64,000 nt of DNA from Salminus brasiliensis (GCF_030463535.1 NC_132880.1:27664987-27728986); one strand, 5' to 3'. Positions 12,307-25,434 are shown, numbered from the stretch's first letter. A program made the numbers and translations. Notes: generated by a model not told the origin, from the sequence alone.

Positions 12307-14768
12307 AGGTGGAATGAGGGTGAAAAGATAGAAAAGGGCTTGATAGCAAGACGAGATGCTGAGATGCACTTGCTCCAGTTGGAACGGGGGGATACAGTAA
12401 GGAAGGCTTAGAGTTAACATGGAGAAGGAGGCAAAGCAGGAGAAGGCAAGCTGGAAAAGGTTCATGGGGAGAATGGATGAGGAGTGTGAAGCTCATAGCA
12501 AGGGAACTTGGTGCATTACTAAGATCTCAGAGAGAGAGAAAGATGTGAGACAATACAAGTGCAGATCCCTTATTTGCTCCCTGCTGCTTGTTGCTAAGAA
12601 ACAAGGATAGGATAAACCCTCGTGATACGAAGGTGTTTTTGAGATGAACTAAATGAACTAAGAAGGTTCCTGGTTGTGTACTTATGTGACTGTATGTATA
12701 TTGTATATTAGGATTCCGAAGCCGACGTTGAGGTGAATTCTCAGAAGATACTAAGAGAAGGTAGAGGTCAAGCGGTGGAAAGTTAGTTCTCCAGTCGGAA
12801 CCGGTGTTGTATTGGTGAAGATCCTTGCTGGATTGGGTTGAGCATATGGTAGAAAATGAGAGGTGGAAGCTTGTGTTCTCTCCGAATTTGCTCCGAAATG
12901 GATTTTTCAGTTGTATAAAGAATCATTTAATGAACACGCTATGTCGTGAATTCAGCTGTGACAAGTGGAAGCTGATTCACAGTAAGGGAAACTTGGGGAA
13001 ATTCAGAAATATGATGGTGTTCCATCACACATGAAGTAAGGCATTGAGGTTGACAGTGAATCATCAATTCTGTACCATAACCTTTGAGATCCCACAAAGC
13101 TCTGATGGCATGTTTTGTAATTGAACTTGGAGTGAGGATGTTAAGGTTGGAGTTTCTGGGCTGGGTGGTATTTTTAGAAGCCTGACAGCAGGCTTTGACA
13201 CAGATTTGTCACAGTTTGTAGATGACTTTCGTTTTGTGGTTATGGTCCTGGCTACGTCGTGCTATCTCTGAAAAGGTGCCTCTGGGAGAAAAAGGTCATC
13301 TTTGATTCACGTGCAAATTGGGCACTTGTGGCAATATTTAGAACACTGGGGAGGTTTGAGCAAGACTAGTTCGACAGGAAGGAACCAATTATTGACTAGA
13401 ACCATCCAGTATCTGGTAGTAATTAGTCAGTAGGCGTGATGCCTTTTCATGCATGTCTGACCAGTCAATGGACTGCTATGTGTGACTTCTCCAGTCAGGG
13501 TCCTTTTGGTCTGTTATCACGGGAGTGTCAGAATAGACAAAATTAATTATGAGCATGCATTATTAACAGGTCAAACTCTCACAAAATTTGTAACTGCAGC
13601 TGTTCACTGTATAAGGTCAGTGGGGACTAGGGAAAGGGGAAGGGCATACAGTGGACACTTTATTCCAAGGGCTATTCTGAAACTTTTCTCTGTATGTCCG
13701 TGCTTCTGTGTTTGGTCGACATTTTTTTTAACGATCATTATCACGTGTCAGTGTAAGAGACACAACTATTTAGAACTAAATAATAACCTATCACTAAAGA
13801 GTATGAGAAATGACACACAGTCAAAGTTCCTCCATAGCTAATTATGTAGTCTGTCAAGCTAAACATCTTCTAACACATTATGATATGTCATTTCTTCATG
13901 AATGAGCAGTCTTTTGTATAATATATTGTTTTGTTTTTTTTATTTTCTGTTTGTCCACTCACCAAATGGACAGTGTGTGCTGGTGAGTGCCTGAGGCAGG
14001 ACCGAACTGAAAGTACATCTGGTTCAAATCAGTAGAAAATATAACGGCCATTATATAGGCCTACAATCCTAAAAAAAAAAAAATCAAATGACAGATATTT
14101 CAACTTGTCTTTCTACTAAAGTTGATTCATGATAAAAATAGAAAAAAAACAACAACAATGAAATCAATTCCCAGTGTTCAGATGTTTATACATGAGTTTC
14201 CATGCACATATTGTTATCATTATGATTACCATTCTTTCTTAATTCCCATCATAATTATTCTACTTATGTTTCTGTGAGTTCTGTTTCCCGTTTTGTTACT
14301 ATTGAAGTTTCTAGTGAATCCTAACCTTTGTAATTACTGATGAAAAAAAGCAGATGCAATCAAAGTGAAAAGACAAAAAGCATGAAGATGTCAAAGCCAG
14401 TGTTGATGATGTCATATTGCTGACTTTTGATGTCAAGGTGTGTATGTGTCCTGTTTGTGTGTCTGTATTTCTGTGCCTGTGTGTAGTTCAGTGTCTGTTT
14501 TTGGAATGCTGAATCTCACATTTGATCTGACTTTTCATCTGATTTGGAAAAAGTCAGAGAATGTGCATTTCAGAAAACCCAAGGAAAATTAAAAGAAAAC
14601 CCAAATATTGCTTTATTTTCTGTTTCTTTTCTTTTCTTTTCTTTTTTTAAGCACAAGCTTTCATAATAAATGTTGTAATAAGTATTTTTAACCATAGCAA
14701 ACATTTTTACATCTTTATTTTGGACTCGGGCATGATCTAGTGTAACGTTTCCAAGACAATTTTTATTA

Positions 14769-14826
<58 letters not shown>

Positions 14827-14840
14827 TTTTGAAAATAAAC
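12307..14840 (+). other. Probable shisa7 3' UTR and downstream DNA
   Basis: No coding signal follows the shisa7 stop. The sequence is AT-rich and repeat-poor until the TA microsatellite at 14766. Candidate polyadenylation signals are sparse; an AATAAA lies at 14834-14839, just after the TA run. Where the transcript ends cannot be decided from sequence alone. An E-box (CACGTG) occurs near 13310. Confidence 0.4.
14766..14828. repeat. (TA)n microsatellite
   Basis: About 60 bp of nearly pure alternating TA, read directly. It produces a spurious Tyr/Ile-repeat open frame on the minus strand. Confidence 0.95.
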
Positions 14841-16591
14841 TCCCCATCGCTACAAGACATCACAGTGTGTGCCAGTGAGTCTTACGGTATTGCCTGTATG
14901 CTCTAGGATTTCTTCATGTATTAAGATCATTCAAATCTGCTCTTCTACACTAGTTACTAGTTATTCTTGTATTACCAAGCTAAAGTAGCACATGCCTCAA
15001 AACATTCTGTTATTTAGAAGCGTGTGTGTGTGATTACTAAGATTGTAACGTTTTTCATAGAAATCACTGTCCATGAGGTATTTGGCTGCATCCTATCGGA
15101 GTAAAGTGAACACGGAGGGGGAGAGGCTTAGTCACTGTATGTCCACGCCCACGCTCAAATGACTGGCCTTTTTGTACTGTGCCTTGGTAACATATTCAAC
15201 CCCCTTAAAATACATCTGATTTGCCTGAATTACACAATACAGCTTGTTCCAACCAACCTGTTCTCATTTAAAGCACATACTGTATCTGTCAGCAAAACTT
15301 TAAAGAACAATTTGAAACTGCAAAAAAACGCTGCTTGCCTCGAGCAACCCATGTAGACCAGTACTTGGTCGTTGGTTTTTACCAACTTTGCACACTGTTG
15401 CTTTTGCCCAGATCACCATCAATTCTCAAATTAAACAGGACTTTTAAGTTTTTGTTGTCCAATCACTACGGTGTTGCTCTGGCTACAAACAGATATCCAA
15501 ATGCTTGGAGCTTGTCTATAAATTTACCTCTAATTTACGTAGAATTCTCTTTGCTTTTTCTTTTTCACAGCTTTTCTTCTGATTCAGTCTGGCTAAAGGT
15601 ACTTTATTTAGAAAAGGTTTAGAAAGTTATTTAATGCTTCACCAACTATCCTCTTTAGGGCTATATTTTTCATCTATTTCTATATTTAATACATCTTTTT
15701 ATTTTATTTCTATGTAAGTTCTCATTAGTCATTTTTGTCTTGATATTTTGTTACATAAAACCAATATCACTTCAAATGAAAGTATTTTGAGGGTCAGTCT
15801 TTTAAACTGAAATATGCACAAACTGTACAGCACAATATCAACTTGCCATTTTTAATCCAGGAAACTCTGATGACTGATGAAATACTTTTGCAAGGGACTT
15901 ACAAATTAGAATAGTTGTTTGTTTTTTTTTGTTAGAGGATGGTGCAGACGGCACTGGAAAAAACCCCAAATGTCTAGATTTTATAAATAACATTAAAAAT
16001 GTGTGCATGCATGCGGGCTGTACACCTGGTGTGCATCATATTAACATTACACATAACCAAAATGCACATTTTCATATGACTTCTTATTTCTTCTTCTTTT
16101 TATCAGAACCTAGCATATTATGTTATTATGTTTACATTTGCAGAGGCCCAAACTTTTTCAAAAAAGTGGTTTACTTTTATAATTTAAATGTCAGTTTTGT
16201 TTTTTTGCTTTTTTTTTTGTATAATCTGATGATCCATCCAGTCCTGCCATTCAACCCAGTCATTTTCTGTTTTGTTCCACCCAAAAATAAATAAATAAAT
16301 AAATAAACTAATTAATTAATTAATAAAAAAGCCTTTGGAAGCTGAAACAGAACAAACTCTCTACTGGTCGTCAGGATTGTACTGGGGAAATGTGGGCTAA
16401 AAGATACATGCAGGGGTGGAGAAAACTCATGTTTGTCAATTTGTTGCTGTACTACAAAGCAACTTTGTAAGATTTGTAGTATCACTTTATATGAATACGT
16501 TTTCAATTACATTTTCAAGAGAATTTATTTCTCCTGCCAAGTTCCATTTTTTAGTGTGTTCATAATAATACTAGGGTGTTTTCCAGTTGTA
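14841..16591. other. Intergenic DNA, nothing recognised
   Basis: AT-rich sequence with scattered T runs and an (AAAT)n/(ATTA)n microsatellite at about 16285-16325. No conserved coding pattern, RNA gene or clear transposon was recognised. Confidence 0.45.
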
Positions 16592-17563
16592 CAGTGTCAC
16601 CAAAGACATAACACTGGTGCACCCATGATCATAATTTCTCTTACTGTGAATAGCTAAGCGCGTAAAAAATGACCTGCTTTAATATTTTAAGCATGATTAC
16701 TCTTTTACTTCCAGTTTAAAATCAACAACAAAGGGAAAGGTCCAAAGCAACTGTTTGGGTACACTGCACGGTCAATGTGGTCACACTTTCCTTGGCAGTG
16801 ATCACAGCTTGTAAACACTTGTACCAGCTAAGCGTCTCAGTTCTTGTTTGGGGGATTTTTTCATCCATCTTACCTTGCAAAAGCCTTCACTTAAGATGGT
16901 CCATTGTGGAATTTGAGGTGGTTTTAGGATCATCCCTGTTTTTCTTTTACAGAATTTGTTGTCATTTAGCTGAATCCATACTTCTTTCTACCAGAAGTGT
17001 TGGCCAGTATATTCTTCATGAAAACGGTTGTCTATGAAGGTCATATTTGTGCAGGTGCACAGTAGAGAGTCTGTTAAATCGTCCTAAAGGGCTTTTGTAA
17101 GGGCTTTTTGCATTTAGCAATCCAACGAGCAGTTCTTTTACCAGGTTTTCTTGGTCTTCCAGACCTCAACTTGACCTCCACTGTTCCTGTTAACTGGCAT
17201 TACCAACTGAGGAAACGACTATGGGAAAATGCTTTGCTGTAGCCTCCTGCTTTGTGAGAATTAATTACTTTCATACGCACAGTGTAAAGCAGCTGCTTAG
17301 AGGAGCCCATGGCTGCTGTTGTTGGTACAATGTTTAAAGAGTCATGGTTTGTAAAAATTTTCCTAACAAGCTAACAAAGGCCTGAGAACTTGGTAAATCT
17401 CAAATATCTCAGGGTGCCCAAACTGTTACATGCTGCTTCATTACTTTTTACACTCTCTGAATTTGTACCAAACAAATGTAGTACACTAATTTTACTTAAA
17501 ACATTTAAAAGGATGTTTTTTCTTTAACTTCATGCTTCTACTCACTTAGCAATTCACAGGTGG
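16592..17563 (-). mobile_element. Tc1-like element remnant, transposase antisense
   Basis: The left edge reads CAGTGTCACCAAAG after a TA at 16590. It runs on with CTTACTGTGAATAGCTAAG, the subterminal wording of the copies in shisa7 intron 2. The right edge has the reverse complement (CTTCTACTCACTTAGCAATTCACAG, about 17538-17562). Between them the minus strand carries Tc1 transposase order (GGAGGTCAAGTTGAGGTCTGG near 17175, reversed) with many stops. It is non-functional. Confidence 0.7.
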
Positions 17564-18483
17564 CCTGTTCCATCACTGCCCTACTTCAAATATTACCACC
17601 AGCTAAACCAACCAGGTGTGGAAAATGCTTACTACATTGTAATAATTATTTTAGACATTACTTGAGTATTATTGTTATAAATTAAATACTTGTGCTTTTA
17701 TTCAACTTCATAAAAATGATACATTTTCAAAAGAAACTTACTTCTTAATCAAATTTTCATTTAAATCCTAAAAACACTTATTATGGATATATTTCTGTCT
17801 CACTTGACAGTGAGTTGCATTTCGCATTTGAATTTTTCGTTATTCTTTATTTACTATCCAACCAAATTAATATCAGTGCAAATAGAAACTGCCCACAACT
17901 GTGCTAATTTATCTCTGCAAGGACTACAACTGCTGATTAGTCACCACATCCCACACAATTTAGGTTACAACACAAATTCAGTCTTTTATTTACTATCCAG
18001 AACCAGCAGTATATCTACGTACACACGTCTTTATGAATAAATATGGCTGAGTAGGATATTGATGATGACAATATAGTGGTAAATCTTGAGCCACTGTTTT
18101 CCACTGCGTGTACATTTCCAATTTGTGTTTCAAATTTTTATTTCAGGCCAGATGCTCAGGCATCAGACAGTGTATTCCTAACCATTTCATCACAACAACA
18201 AAAAAAATCACAACAGACCACTCTGAATGACTTTTGTTTACCCTTTTAAATTGATGGAATTTAGCATTAGCATAGCACCAGACCGAAGTTTTGGGAAAAC
18301 ATTAATTGAAATCATCCACCTTTAAAAATGGTAAAAACCAAGGTAGCCACATATAGATGTTCTGACCTTCAATGTCTCCAAAGCTCTGATTAGAATATAT
18401 CTCACTTATGTTTTACTGACATTTACTGTAATTTTCTATGCAAACTGGACAGACAGATAAAACAAGTCTTGAAAAGTTTGATT
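17564..18483. other. Intergenic DNA, nothing recognised
   Basis: AT-rich sequence. No coding, RNA or repeat feature could be supported. Confidence 0.4.
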
Positions 18484-18840
18484 CATTTTATTTATTTATT
18501 TTTTTATGTGACACTAATTTTCTTTCCAGTTCTAGCTGAGCCAATTAACCCACCCACTCACACTAGGAGGGTAAGGACAAGCACACGCCTCCTCCAATAC
18601 GTGTGAAATAAGCCACCGCCTCTTTTCGATCTGCCGCCAGTGCGAGGGAAAGCGCCGGGTACCCAGCTCTGATACATCAGCCAGCATCACAATTGGAGTC
18701 ATGAAGGGAGAGAGCGCCATCTGCCCACCCAGAGAGAGCATGACCAATTGTGCTGTCTCAGGCTCTGGCTGCTGATGGCAAAGCAGCATGACCACAGATT
18801 CGAACTTGAATGACAGCTCTGAATGCGGCTCAACCGGACA
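18484..18840 (-). mobile_element. tRNA-type SINE
   Basis: Read on the minus strand, a GTTCGAATC motif (B-box of RNA polymerase III promoters) lies near 18797-18808. It is followed by a GC-richer body ('gctgctttgccatcagcagc', 'ggcggtggcttatttcacac') and an A/T-rich tail of AAATAAATA type at 18484-18510. This order (pol III head, body, A-rich tail) defines a SINE. The body resembles a fish SINE recalled from other genomes. No clear target-site duplication was identified. Confidence 0.7.
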
Positions 18841-19690
18841 GATTAAGCAACAGATTTGAGATACAGTTTTGCTGATCTGTCAGCGTCTCCACACATACAT
18901 GCCGTTTGTGTCAATTTTGGTTGGAGTTCATGTGTAAAGATTTCACTGCAGTGCAGACAGAGCTGTGATACGATGCGCTTTAGAAATCTGGCCCAGTGCC
19001 TTTCTGTGGAGTCCATTCCTTTGTGTGTACTCTAGCTTTGTAGGTGCCAAAGAAGCAACCAAAGACACCAAAATCTGACTTGGCTGACTGCTTTTGGGGG
19101 CACTGAGGAGCCAAAGCATTATGCCTGATATGCAGATGTTGGCAGCAGTTCTGTTGCGAGGTGGAGCTGCAGCAGAATGGACTTGTTTCGGCACATCCCA
19201 AAGGTAACCAACGTCCATCTGATGTCCAAGAAAACAGGCCTCAATGGAGCAGGCGACCTTCTTTAATTGTTCCTGGTTTGTGGTTTGTCCCTCCTGATCC
19301 CCTTGTCTGTAGGTACTGTCCGCTGCTGTCCCTACTTCAAGCCTTTATGTTCCTGAGATCAATTTGCCCCATGTCTTTAGGCCGTCTGATTTCTTCCATA
19401 TGCAACATGTTGACGATAACATGTTATCCATGATGTGCACTGTTCTTATGCAATAATCAATGGTACTCATTTCATCTGATTCACCCGAATGTTCTGGCTC
19501 GTCTGTGTTTACTGACTGCTACAGTCGTTAGGTGTACATGTTTGCACGTGTTCTTAGTAATTGTTCACAACCTCAGTATCTTCATTATTGATATCCTTGC
19601 AGAAAATATTAAGAAGTAGGACTGAACAACTCTTCGCATTACGGTTAACACATACCGATATATTGCATCACGTGTTCGATTTTAAAGGGA

Positions 19691-19845
19691 ACACCCTACG
19701 TCAATCAGCAATGCTGTGTTAGCATTTAGCCTGCTTAACCTGCTGCACTAACTAGATGCAGGTCCGTAAATCATCAAAACATAATGTACTTTAAATGAAA
19801 TATAAAATGAACCTAAACTACGTCGTTATACATGTTCATTAAAAT
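19691..19845. repeat. Direct repeat, copy 1 of an imperfect 150 bp duplication
   Basis: It starts AACACCCTACGTCAATCAG and runs through GTTAGCATTTAGCCTGCT, GTAAATCATCAAAACA and CCTAAACTAC to CATGTTCATT. The same order recurs at about 20475-20625 with scattered substitutions and small indels. Confidence 0.8.
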
Positions 19846-20474
19846 GTTCATGAGTTGAGGCAGTAGGTTAGCTATGTCAGTCGTGCTTGCCCCCATATGA
19901 ATCTCTAAAATTGTGCAGACGTATTTATTTAGCCTGATTTTATAGTGCACTGTAGTTGCATATAGAGCCTGGCAGAAAAAAATGGGCACCATGTATTTCA
20001 TGTATTTGGTGTGCAAGATTATTATTTTTTAATTCTGCACATCTTCAGGTGTAAAACAAAAAGGTTCTACTAGGAAAAGTGGGCCAAAACTAATTACAGA
20101 AAGTGTTTGGTTGCAGTTATTGCTACTAAGGGGTGCCTTAGGGTGCCTGTGACTGACAGAGGTCCTAAAAAATGTTGTGGGGCTCTTTTTAATTATTATT
20201 TATTTTTACATTTTTTTATTATGCTCAGGTTTAAGATGTAATTTTAGTAATCATGTTCAGTGTTTGACATGTGCACATATTCATATTCAGACTTCTATTC
20301 ACAGCACTGTAGATTTAGAAATGCCACCACCTGCCTAGTGGTCATGAAATAAAGTGTTAGTGTGGTCAATCAAGGCAGTGTAGTAGACTGTACTTTTTTT
20401 ATTACATAGATTAGTATATGTAAATATTAGGAAAATCACTTTGGGCAAGCAACACGGGTGGCAGACCTAGTCCC

Positions 20475-20625
20475 AACACCCTACGTCAATCAGTAATGCA
20501 GTGTTAGCATTTAGCCTGCTGAAGCTGTTTGCACTATTTACATGCAGCTCTGTAAATCATCAAAACACAATGTACTTGAAATAGGAAATAACCTAAACTA
20601 CATCATTATCCATGTTCATTTCGTT
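20475..20625. repeat. Direct repeat, copy 2
   Basis: Second copy of the block at 19691-19845, in the same orientation about 780 bp downstream. It shares the ACCCTACGTCAATCAG start, the GTAAATCATCAAAACA core and the CCTAAACTACATCATTAT end. Roughly 85% identity is estimated by eye. Confidence 0.8.
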
Positions 20626-21106
20626 TTCACAAGTAACCTGTTAGGCGAGGCATTGGGGATTTTGTGTGCACCCACTTTTTATCCACACGCCTTGAATGTA
20701 GTGACAACTGGGCAGAACAGGCAACAATCTATGCACACCTCTTTGACTTGGACCTGTCACTCGTGCTCGTTTGTGGGACAGGCAGTTTTCACAGCGTCCT
20801 TTAGAAACTGTTTCAGAAACTGTCCGCTAGAACGTGGAGAACTGTGGTGTGTGCTGTATACTAAGCCTGACCTCTCGCTGATGCTGTATTAAGTCAAGGG
20901 TTTTAGTCTGCACTTACTCTGATCTCGCACACTTTCATTTTGCACAAGTGAGAAATGGGTCACTTTGGGAATCATTAAACACCTGAGCCCTGTTTTTATT
21001 GTACCTTGCATTTGAGTGCTATTTTTGAATACTTTTTTTTTTTTTTTGGCCCTTTCTTTTACCTTATGTTCAATAAGAAAATGTTATAGGTGTCATGAAT
21101 ACAATA

Positions 21107-21149
<43 letters not shown>

Positions 21150-21261
21150 AAACACAAGCTGTGCTGTCTGTCAAGAGGCTGTTACAACCTGTGTATAGTG
21201 TCAGAGCTTTGAACAAGCCACACTGATTATTTTATTTATTTACTATATAGACAATATTTTG

Positions 21262-21317
<56 letters not shown>

Positions 21318-21750
21318 CGAACAATACTGTGTGTTTTAGCTAATTATTATTATCTGATTAGCTACAAATGTTCTGTTGTTTCTGTTTGGCATAAACAAAT
21401 AATAAAACAAAAAATAATAAACTGAAATGAAAATGTTTAGTATATTATTATCTGATTAGGTACAAATGCAGAAAAACAAATGTGTCATTTGATATTCATT
21501 TTCAAAAACAACTATTTGCATTTTTCCATAGATAACAGCTACTAGCTAAAGCCGTTTACTCAGACGCATCAATCTGACTGTTGTCCTGAAGTGCTCAGAT
21601 CTACATTTATTAATATAGCTACTGTAGCTGGTGTTCGCACAGCCTTCCCCATGCTAATAATTATAATAACGTTAGCTACACTTATATTAGCGTTATTATT
21701 TTTTTATAGTTTCCCTGTCAGCTCGTGTCATGACTCGGGGACTCCAGTGT
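20626..21750. other. Intergenic DNA with AAAT and AT microsatellites
   Basis: It contains an (AAAT)n run at about 21111-21150 and an (AT)n run at 21264-21315. No gene was recognised. Confidence 0.6.
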
Positions 21751-23458
21751 GAAGGTGTCCGAGTTTGGGTACCTGTATCTGAATTTTGTCACAAGTTCCT
21801 CTAGGAAACAAATGAGGCATCACCGGCATTCGCCATTTTGAGGGGCAGGGTCGGCGGAGACCTTAGAGGGGGGAAACAGCAGCTGCTCGTTGGTAAAATG
21901 GCTTCATCGCGGTGGCACTGGGCTTACCTTCCTCTAGCACTCTCTCTCTCTCACACACACACTTTACTGAGCCAGTCATTTCCCTGCTGGTGAGGCAAGG
22001 CTTTTAAACGGCCGTTTCGCACCTGAGAGAAACCGATGAACCGACGGTTATAAATGTGGATCAGTCGAAGGAGCGCGAGAGAAAGAGAGGAAAACACTCT
22101 GCCTTGTCCAGCCATCTCACTCTGCCCGTCCTGCACCTGAATGTTAACACCGTGCCCCGGCGTGTGTTAGCTAGCTAGCTACATTACTCAACATTACTGA
22201 AATACACTGAAATAGTTTTTACGGCCATTTTTATTTATTTATTAATTATTATTATTATTATTTTTTTTAATATATATATATATATTTTTTTTTTTTAACA
22301 TATATTTATACTTGATCCAGCGACTATCCGCTAGTCTACAGCCGGTTTCCGTGTACGTTTTAAGCTTAGTTGATTCCCATAATATCTTCACAACAGTCAT
22401 ATTTATTATTTTTATATGATCTGTCGTTAATAAAGTGAGGGGGGGGGGAGCGCCAGTCTCGCGTTTAATCCGCTCGACGAGCTCATCCGTAGCCTGTGGA
22501 AGTTTGAACGCGTCGGACGTTTTTCGTTGCGACACTGGCCGGAACTGTGTCACTGGCCGGAAACGACCACTGTGAAAGCGAACCTAAGCACCCACAGGAA
22601 GACGGGGACACTAAAAATGACACGGGGCGGAAAATAATTCGGCCAATAATACAGTTTAAAACAGGAGCGAGTTCACACGGAGGACTGTTTGGGAGAAGTT
22701 AGGGGGTTCCGCGACGGGACCGCGGTCGCTGGGTGACCGATGCGCGTGCATTAGCCAGCAAGGCGAGCGGAAACTGGGTTTGGTTAACGGGGCGACAACA
22801 GAGCCGTCGGGCCAATGGAGAGGCCTTCCAAACTGTTTTCGACGGGATGAGGAGGAAAAATGACCTGCTAACCTGAAATCGGAAACCGCCTTTGTGTACA
22901 CGCGTATTTCGGCGCCTTTTCGCTCCTTTGCAGAAGTGGTTTCATGTCGTACTTTCGGAGCGGACTAGTCTGCACGGTAAACTTACTCGGAGGACGGTCG
23001 GTCGGGTTCAGCGCTGCAGAGATGAAAGCGGAGCTCGGTCTTTATTTGGCTAGCTAGATAGCTTAGTGGCTAACGAGCGAACCAGGCGGGCGCCCATGTT
23101 CACTTGATGGACTGTCTGACTGACTAAACCACTTTCTGACATTACCAGAGTCCGATTTTCCACCAAAAAACCTCCCGGACTCCTCTCCCCCTCCTTCACC
23201 ACCCCCACACCAGACCTCCACCAGAGTTTTCTTTGCTTTTTTCTTTCTTTTTTTCTTTCTTTTCTTTTTTTTTTAATCTGAAATGGCGCCGAGCTGTTTG
23301 GAAATGTAACTTTTTTTGAGCCTCGCTTTAATTATTAATGTCATTTTTAAAGCGTTTGTGTGCTTTCGAGGGATGTGAGAGCCTCTTCCTCCCCTCATTC
23401 CCTTCCGCACTGAGAGAAACCCTCACTGGAGTACCGAGATTGACCGTTTCAGCTTCTG
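21750..23458 (+). promoter_or_regulatory. CpG-rich promoter and first non-coding exon of the zinc-finger gene
   Basis: CpG density rises sharply relative to the flanks, mainly 22440-23110 (ACGCGTCGGACG, GGGACCGCGGTCGC, CGGAGGACGGTCGG). A strong GTGAGT donor at 23459 follows a pyrimidine/purine-mixed non-coding stretch with no long frame. The simplest reading is a CpG-island promoter with the first, untranslated exon ending at 23458. The transcription start is not defined. Microsatellites (TC/CA near 21940, T/TA-rich near 22225-22300) lie at the upstream edge. Confidence 0.6.
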
Positions 23459-23980
23459 GTGAGTTCAGTAATGTGTATATTGTGTGCAAGCAATTAATGA
23501 ATAAATAAATAAATTAATTCAATCAGCAGAGACTTGGCTGCAGTGATCTCTGTGGGTCAGATTGGTAGTGTGTATGGTAAACGTTTTGGGTTGTCTGAAG
23601 TTTGATCTGACATGCAGCTGAACCCAGCTTGGCTAGAAGAGTGTTTTTAGTGTGTATGTATATTTATTTGGTGATACGAGGTCGAGCACATTGTTGCAGT
23701 GCTGAATGAAAACTGAAAGCCAGCATGGTCATAATTCTTGAAATTTTCCGAGGATGATCTGGCCTTTTCTTTGTGAATTTACAGTATGTAGAGAGAATTT
23801 ATGTTTTTAAAACATGGTTATGAGGATGATTGTCTCATATCTATAGTTTTAGTTACCTAGTTCTTACATTCAAGTTGTAATACCATGTGTACAGTACAAA
23901 TTAGGTGGTAATTTGACTGTGCTGTTATGTCTTTGATTTCACACTTCAGTTTTAGTGCTATTTGTTGTGTGAGAGAATAT

Positions 23981-24690
23981 TTAATATACAAATACTTGTT
24001 GGTTAATAAGTGGTTTTTAGTTTTTTTGAGACAAAACACAATCAAAACAAGCTACATAATATTTTCTAAGACATCCTTTAGCATAGAGTAAAAGTATTTA
24101 GAATAAATGATGTTAATGTTTTTAGTACAGATTGAAATATTAATTTAATTTTGATCTAATGTGATAGTCACATAAAAACCTTGTATTTCCAGAATGATGG
24201 GAAATAAAATGATCTAAATATGTTTGTGTATATATATATAAAACCACTTGTTACACATGTGTGTGTGTGTGTGTGTGTGTACATATGTATGTTTGTATGT
24301 ATGTGTTATATATTGCACACATACATTCCTTATTTTAGGTCAGTATTCATGATGAAGTGGCTTTGAAACATGCTCGAATGTGAGATATACACATACACAC
24401 ACACTAGCATGTTTCACAGCCACTTTATCATTAATATTGACATAAAATAATGTGTGTGTACATATGTCTCCCACGAAAACATAGCTAGAGATTTTCTTTC
24501 CAGTCATACTGGAGATACAAGATTTTTGCGAAGACATTGAGATCTCACTATCACATTAGATGAAAATTTAATTTATTTAAATTAGTTTTAACAAAATAGA
24601 AACATTGTTTATTCTGAATACTTTTACTCTTTGCTAAAGATGTCTTAGAAAATATTATGTAGCTTGTTTGGACAAGTATTTGTATATTAA
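23981..24690. repeat. 710 bp long inverted-repeat (foldback) element in a 5' UTR intron
   Basis: The outer ends are TTAATATACAAATACTTGT at 23981 and its reverse complement at about 24672-24690. The next arm segments also pair: AACAAGCTACATAATATTTT (about 24046-24065) with its complement (about 24649-24670), TCTAATGTGATAG with CTATCACATTAGA, and a TTGTATTTCCAG-like block with its partner. An inner hairpin pairs GAAGTGGCTTTGAAACATGC (24354-24373) with the GCATGTTTCACAGCCACTTT side (24408-24427). The centre holds GT/CA microsatellites. It is a probable non-autonomous DNA transposon. Confidence 0.8.
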
Positions 24691-24788
24691 CGGTAACATG
24701 CTGTAATATTTACGCTGAAGTACAAACTGGTTAAATGGTCTCTTTTTTTATATTATTTATTCATTTTTTAATGTTTTATTTAAATTAG

Positions 24789-25014
24789 GATGAGGCTACT
24801 GACGACAGACAGAAAGAAGAACGGTCATATCACTTTGCTGTGCGCCTGGTCTTCCAGCCTGGACTTTTCGATACATCCAGTGGACATTCAGATCTTTTAC
24901 CTTTTCACTTTGATTTGAACTGAATTGGAAAGACAACATTTATGAGGGACACAAATGGGGACCATTTCTATGAATGCCTGTGAGATAAATAAGTAAGAGA
25001 ACATTCCCTCGCCG
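24789..25014 (+). other. Predicted second non-coding exon of the zinc-finger gene, with upstream ORFs
   Basis: The acceptor AAATTAG ends at 24788 after a T-rich stretch, and a GTAAGA donor starts at 25015. The exon is not in frame with the downstream protein. Its second base starts an ATG (24790) that opens a 42-codon upstream ORF ending at 24918; another short one starts near 24942. Exon status is inferred from splice signals only. Confidence 0.5.
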
Positions 25015-25434
25015 GTAAGATTTTAGATTGTTGTAAGCAAGTCATAAATGTAGTTTTTAAACATATTTGTACTGTTTTACATGTGTTTATATGTACTTTA
25101 GGTAAGCCTTTGATGTAAACCATGATGTTGTGTGCACTTTATATTACATGCATTTGTTACATTTGTTATTACATGTATTCATAGGTAGTTATTTAATCCA
25201 ACATCCAGTATTTTTACATGATAAGGGCTGATTACATCTTTCAATTTGTGTTTATCTAGGCTGAACAGTCAAAGCATGAGTCTTCTAAAAAAATAATAAT
25301 AATAATAATAACAAGCCCTCAGTCAGTAGTTTATAGAAAAATATGACAATTGTGAATTTCATTTTAAAATCATTGACTAGTTTAATAGTTCATGCAGATC
25401 AATTAATGAAGTAGTGGTGTCCTTTTTACTGCAG

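Noticed and set aside
11958..12465. Minus-strand and other-frame ORFs over shisa7 exon 4
   Set aside because: They arise from the GC- and G-run-rich coding sequence and have Pro/Arg-rich low-complexity translations.
14570..14863. 97-codon minus-strand ORF
   Set aside because: Most of it is Tyr/Ile from the (TA)n microsatellite.
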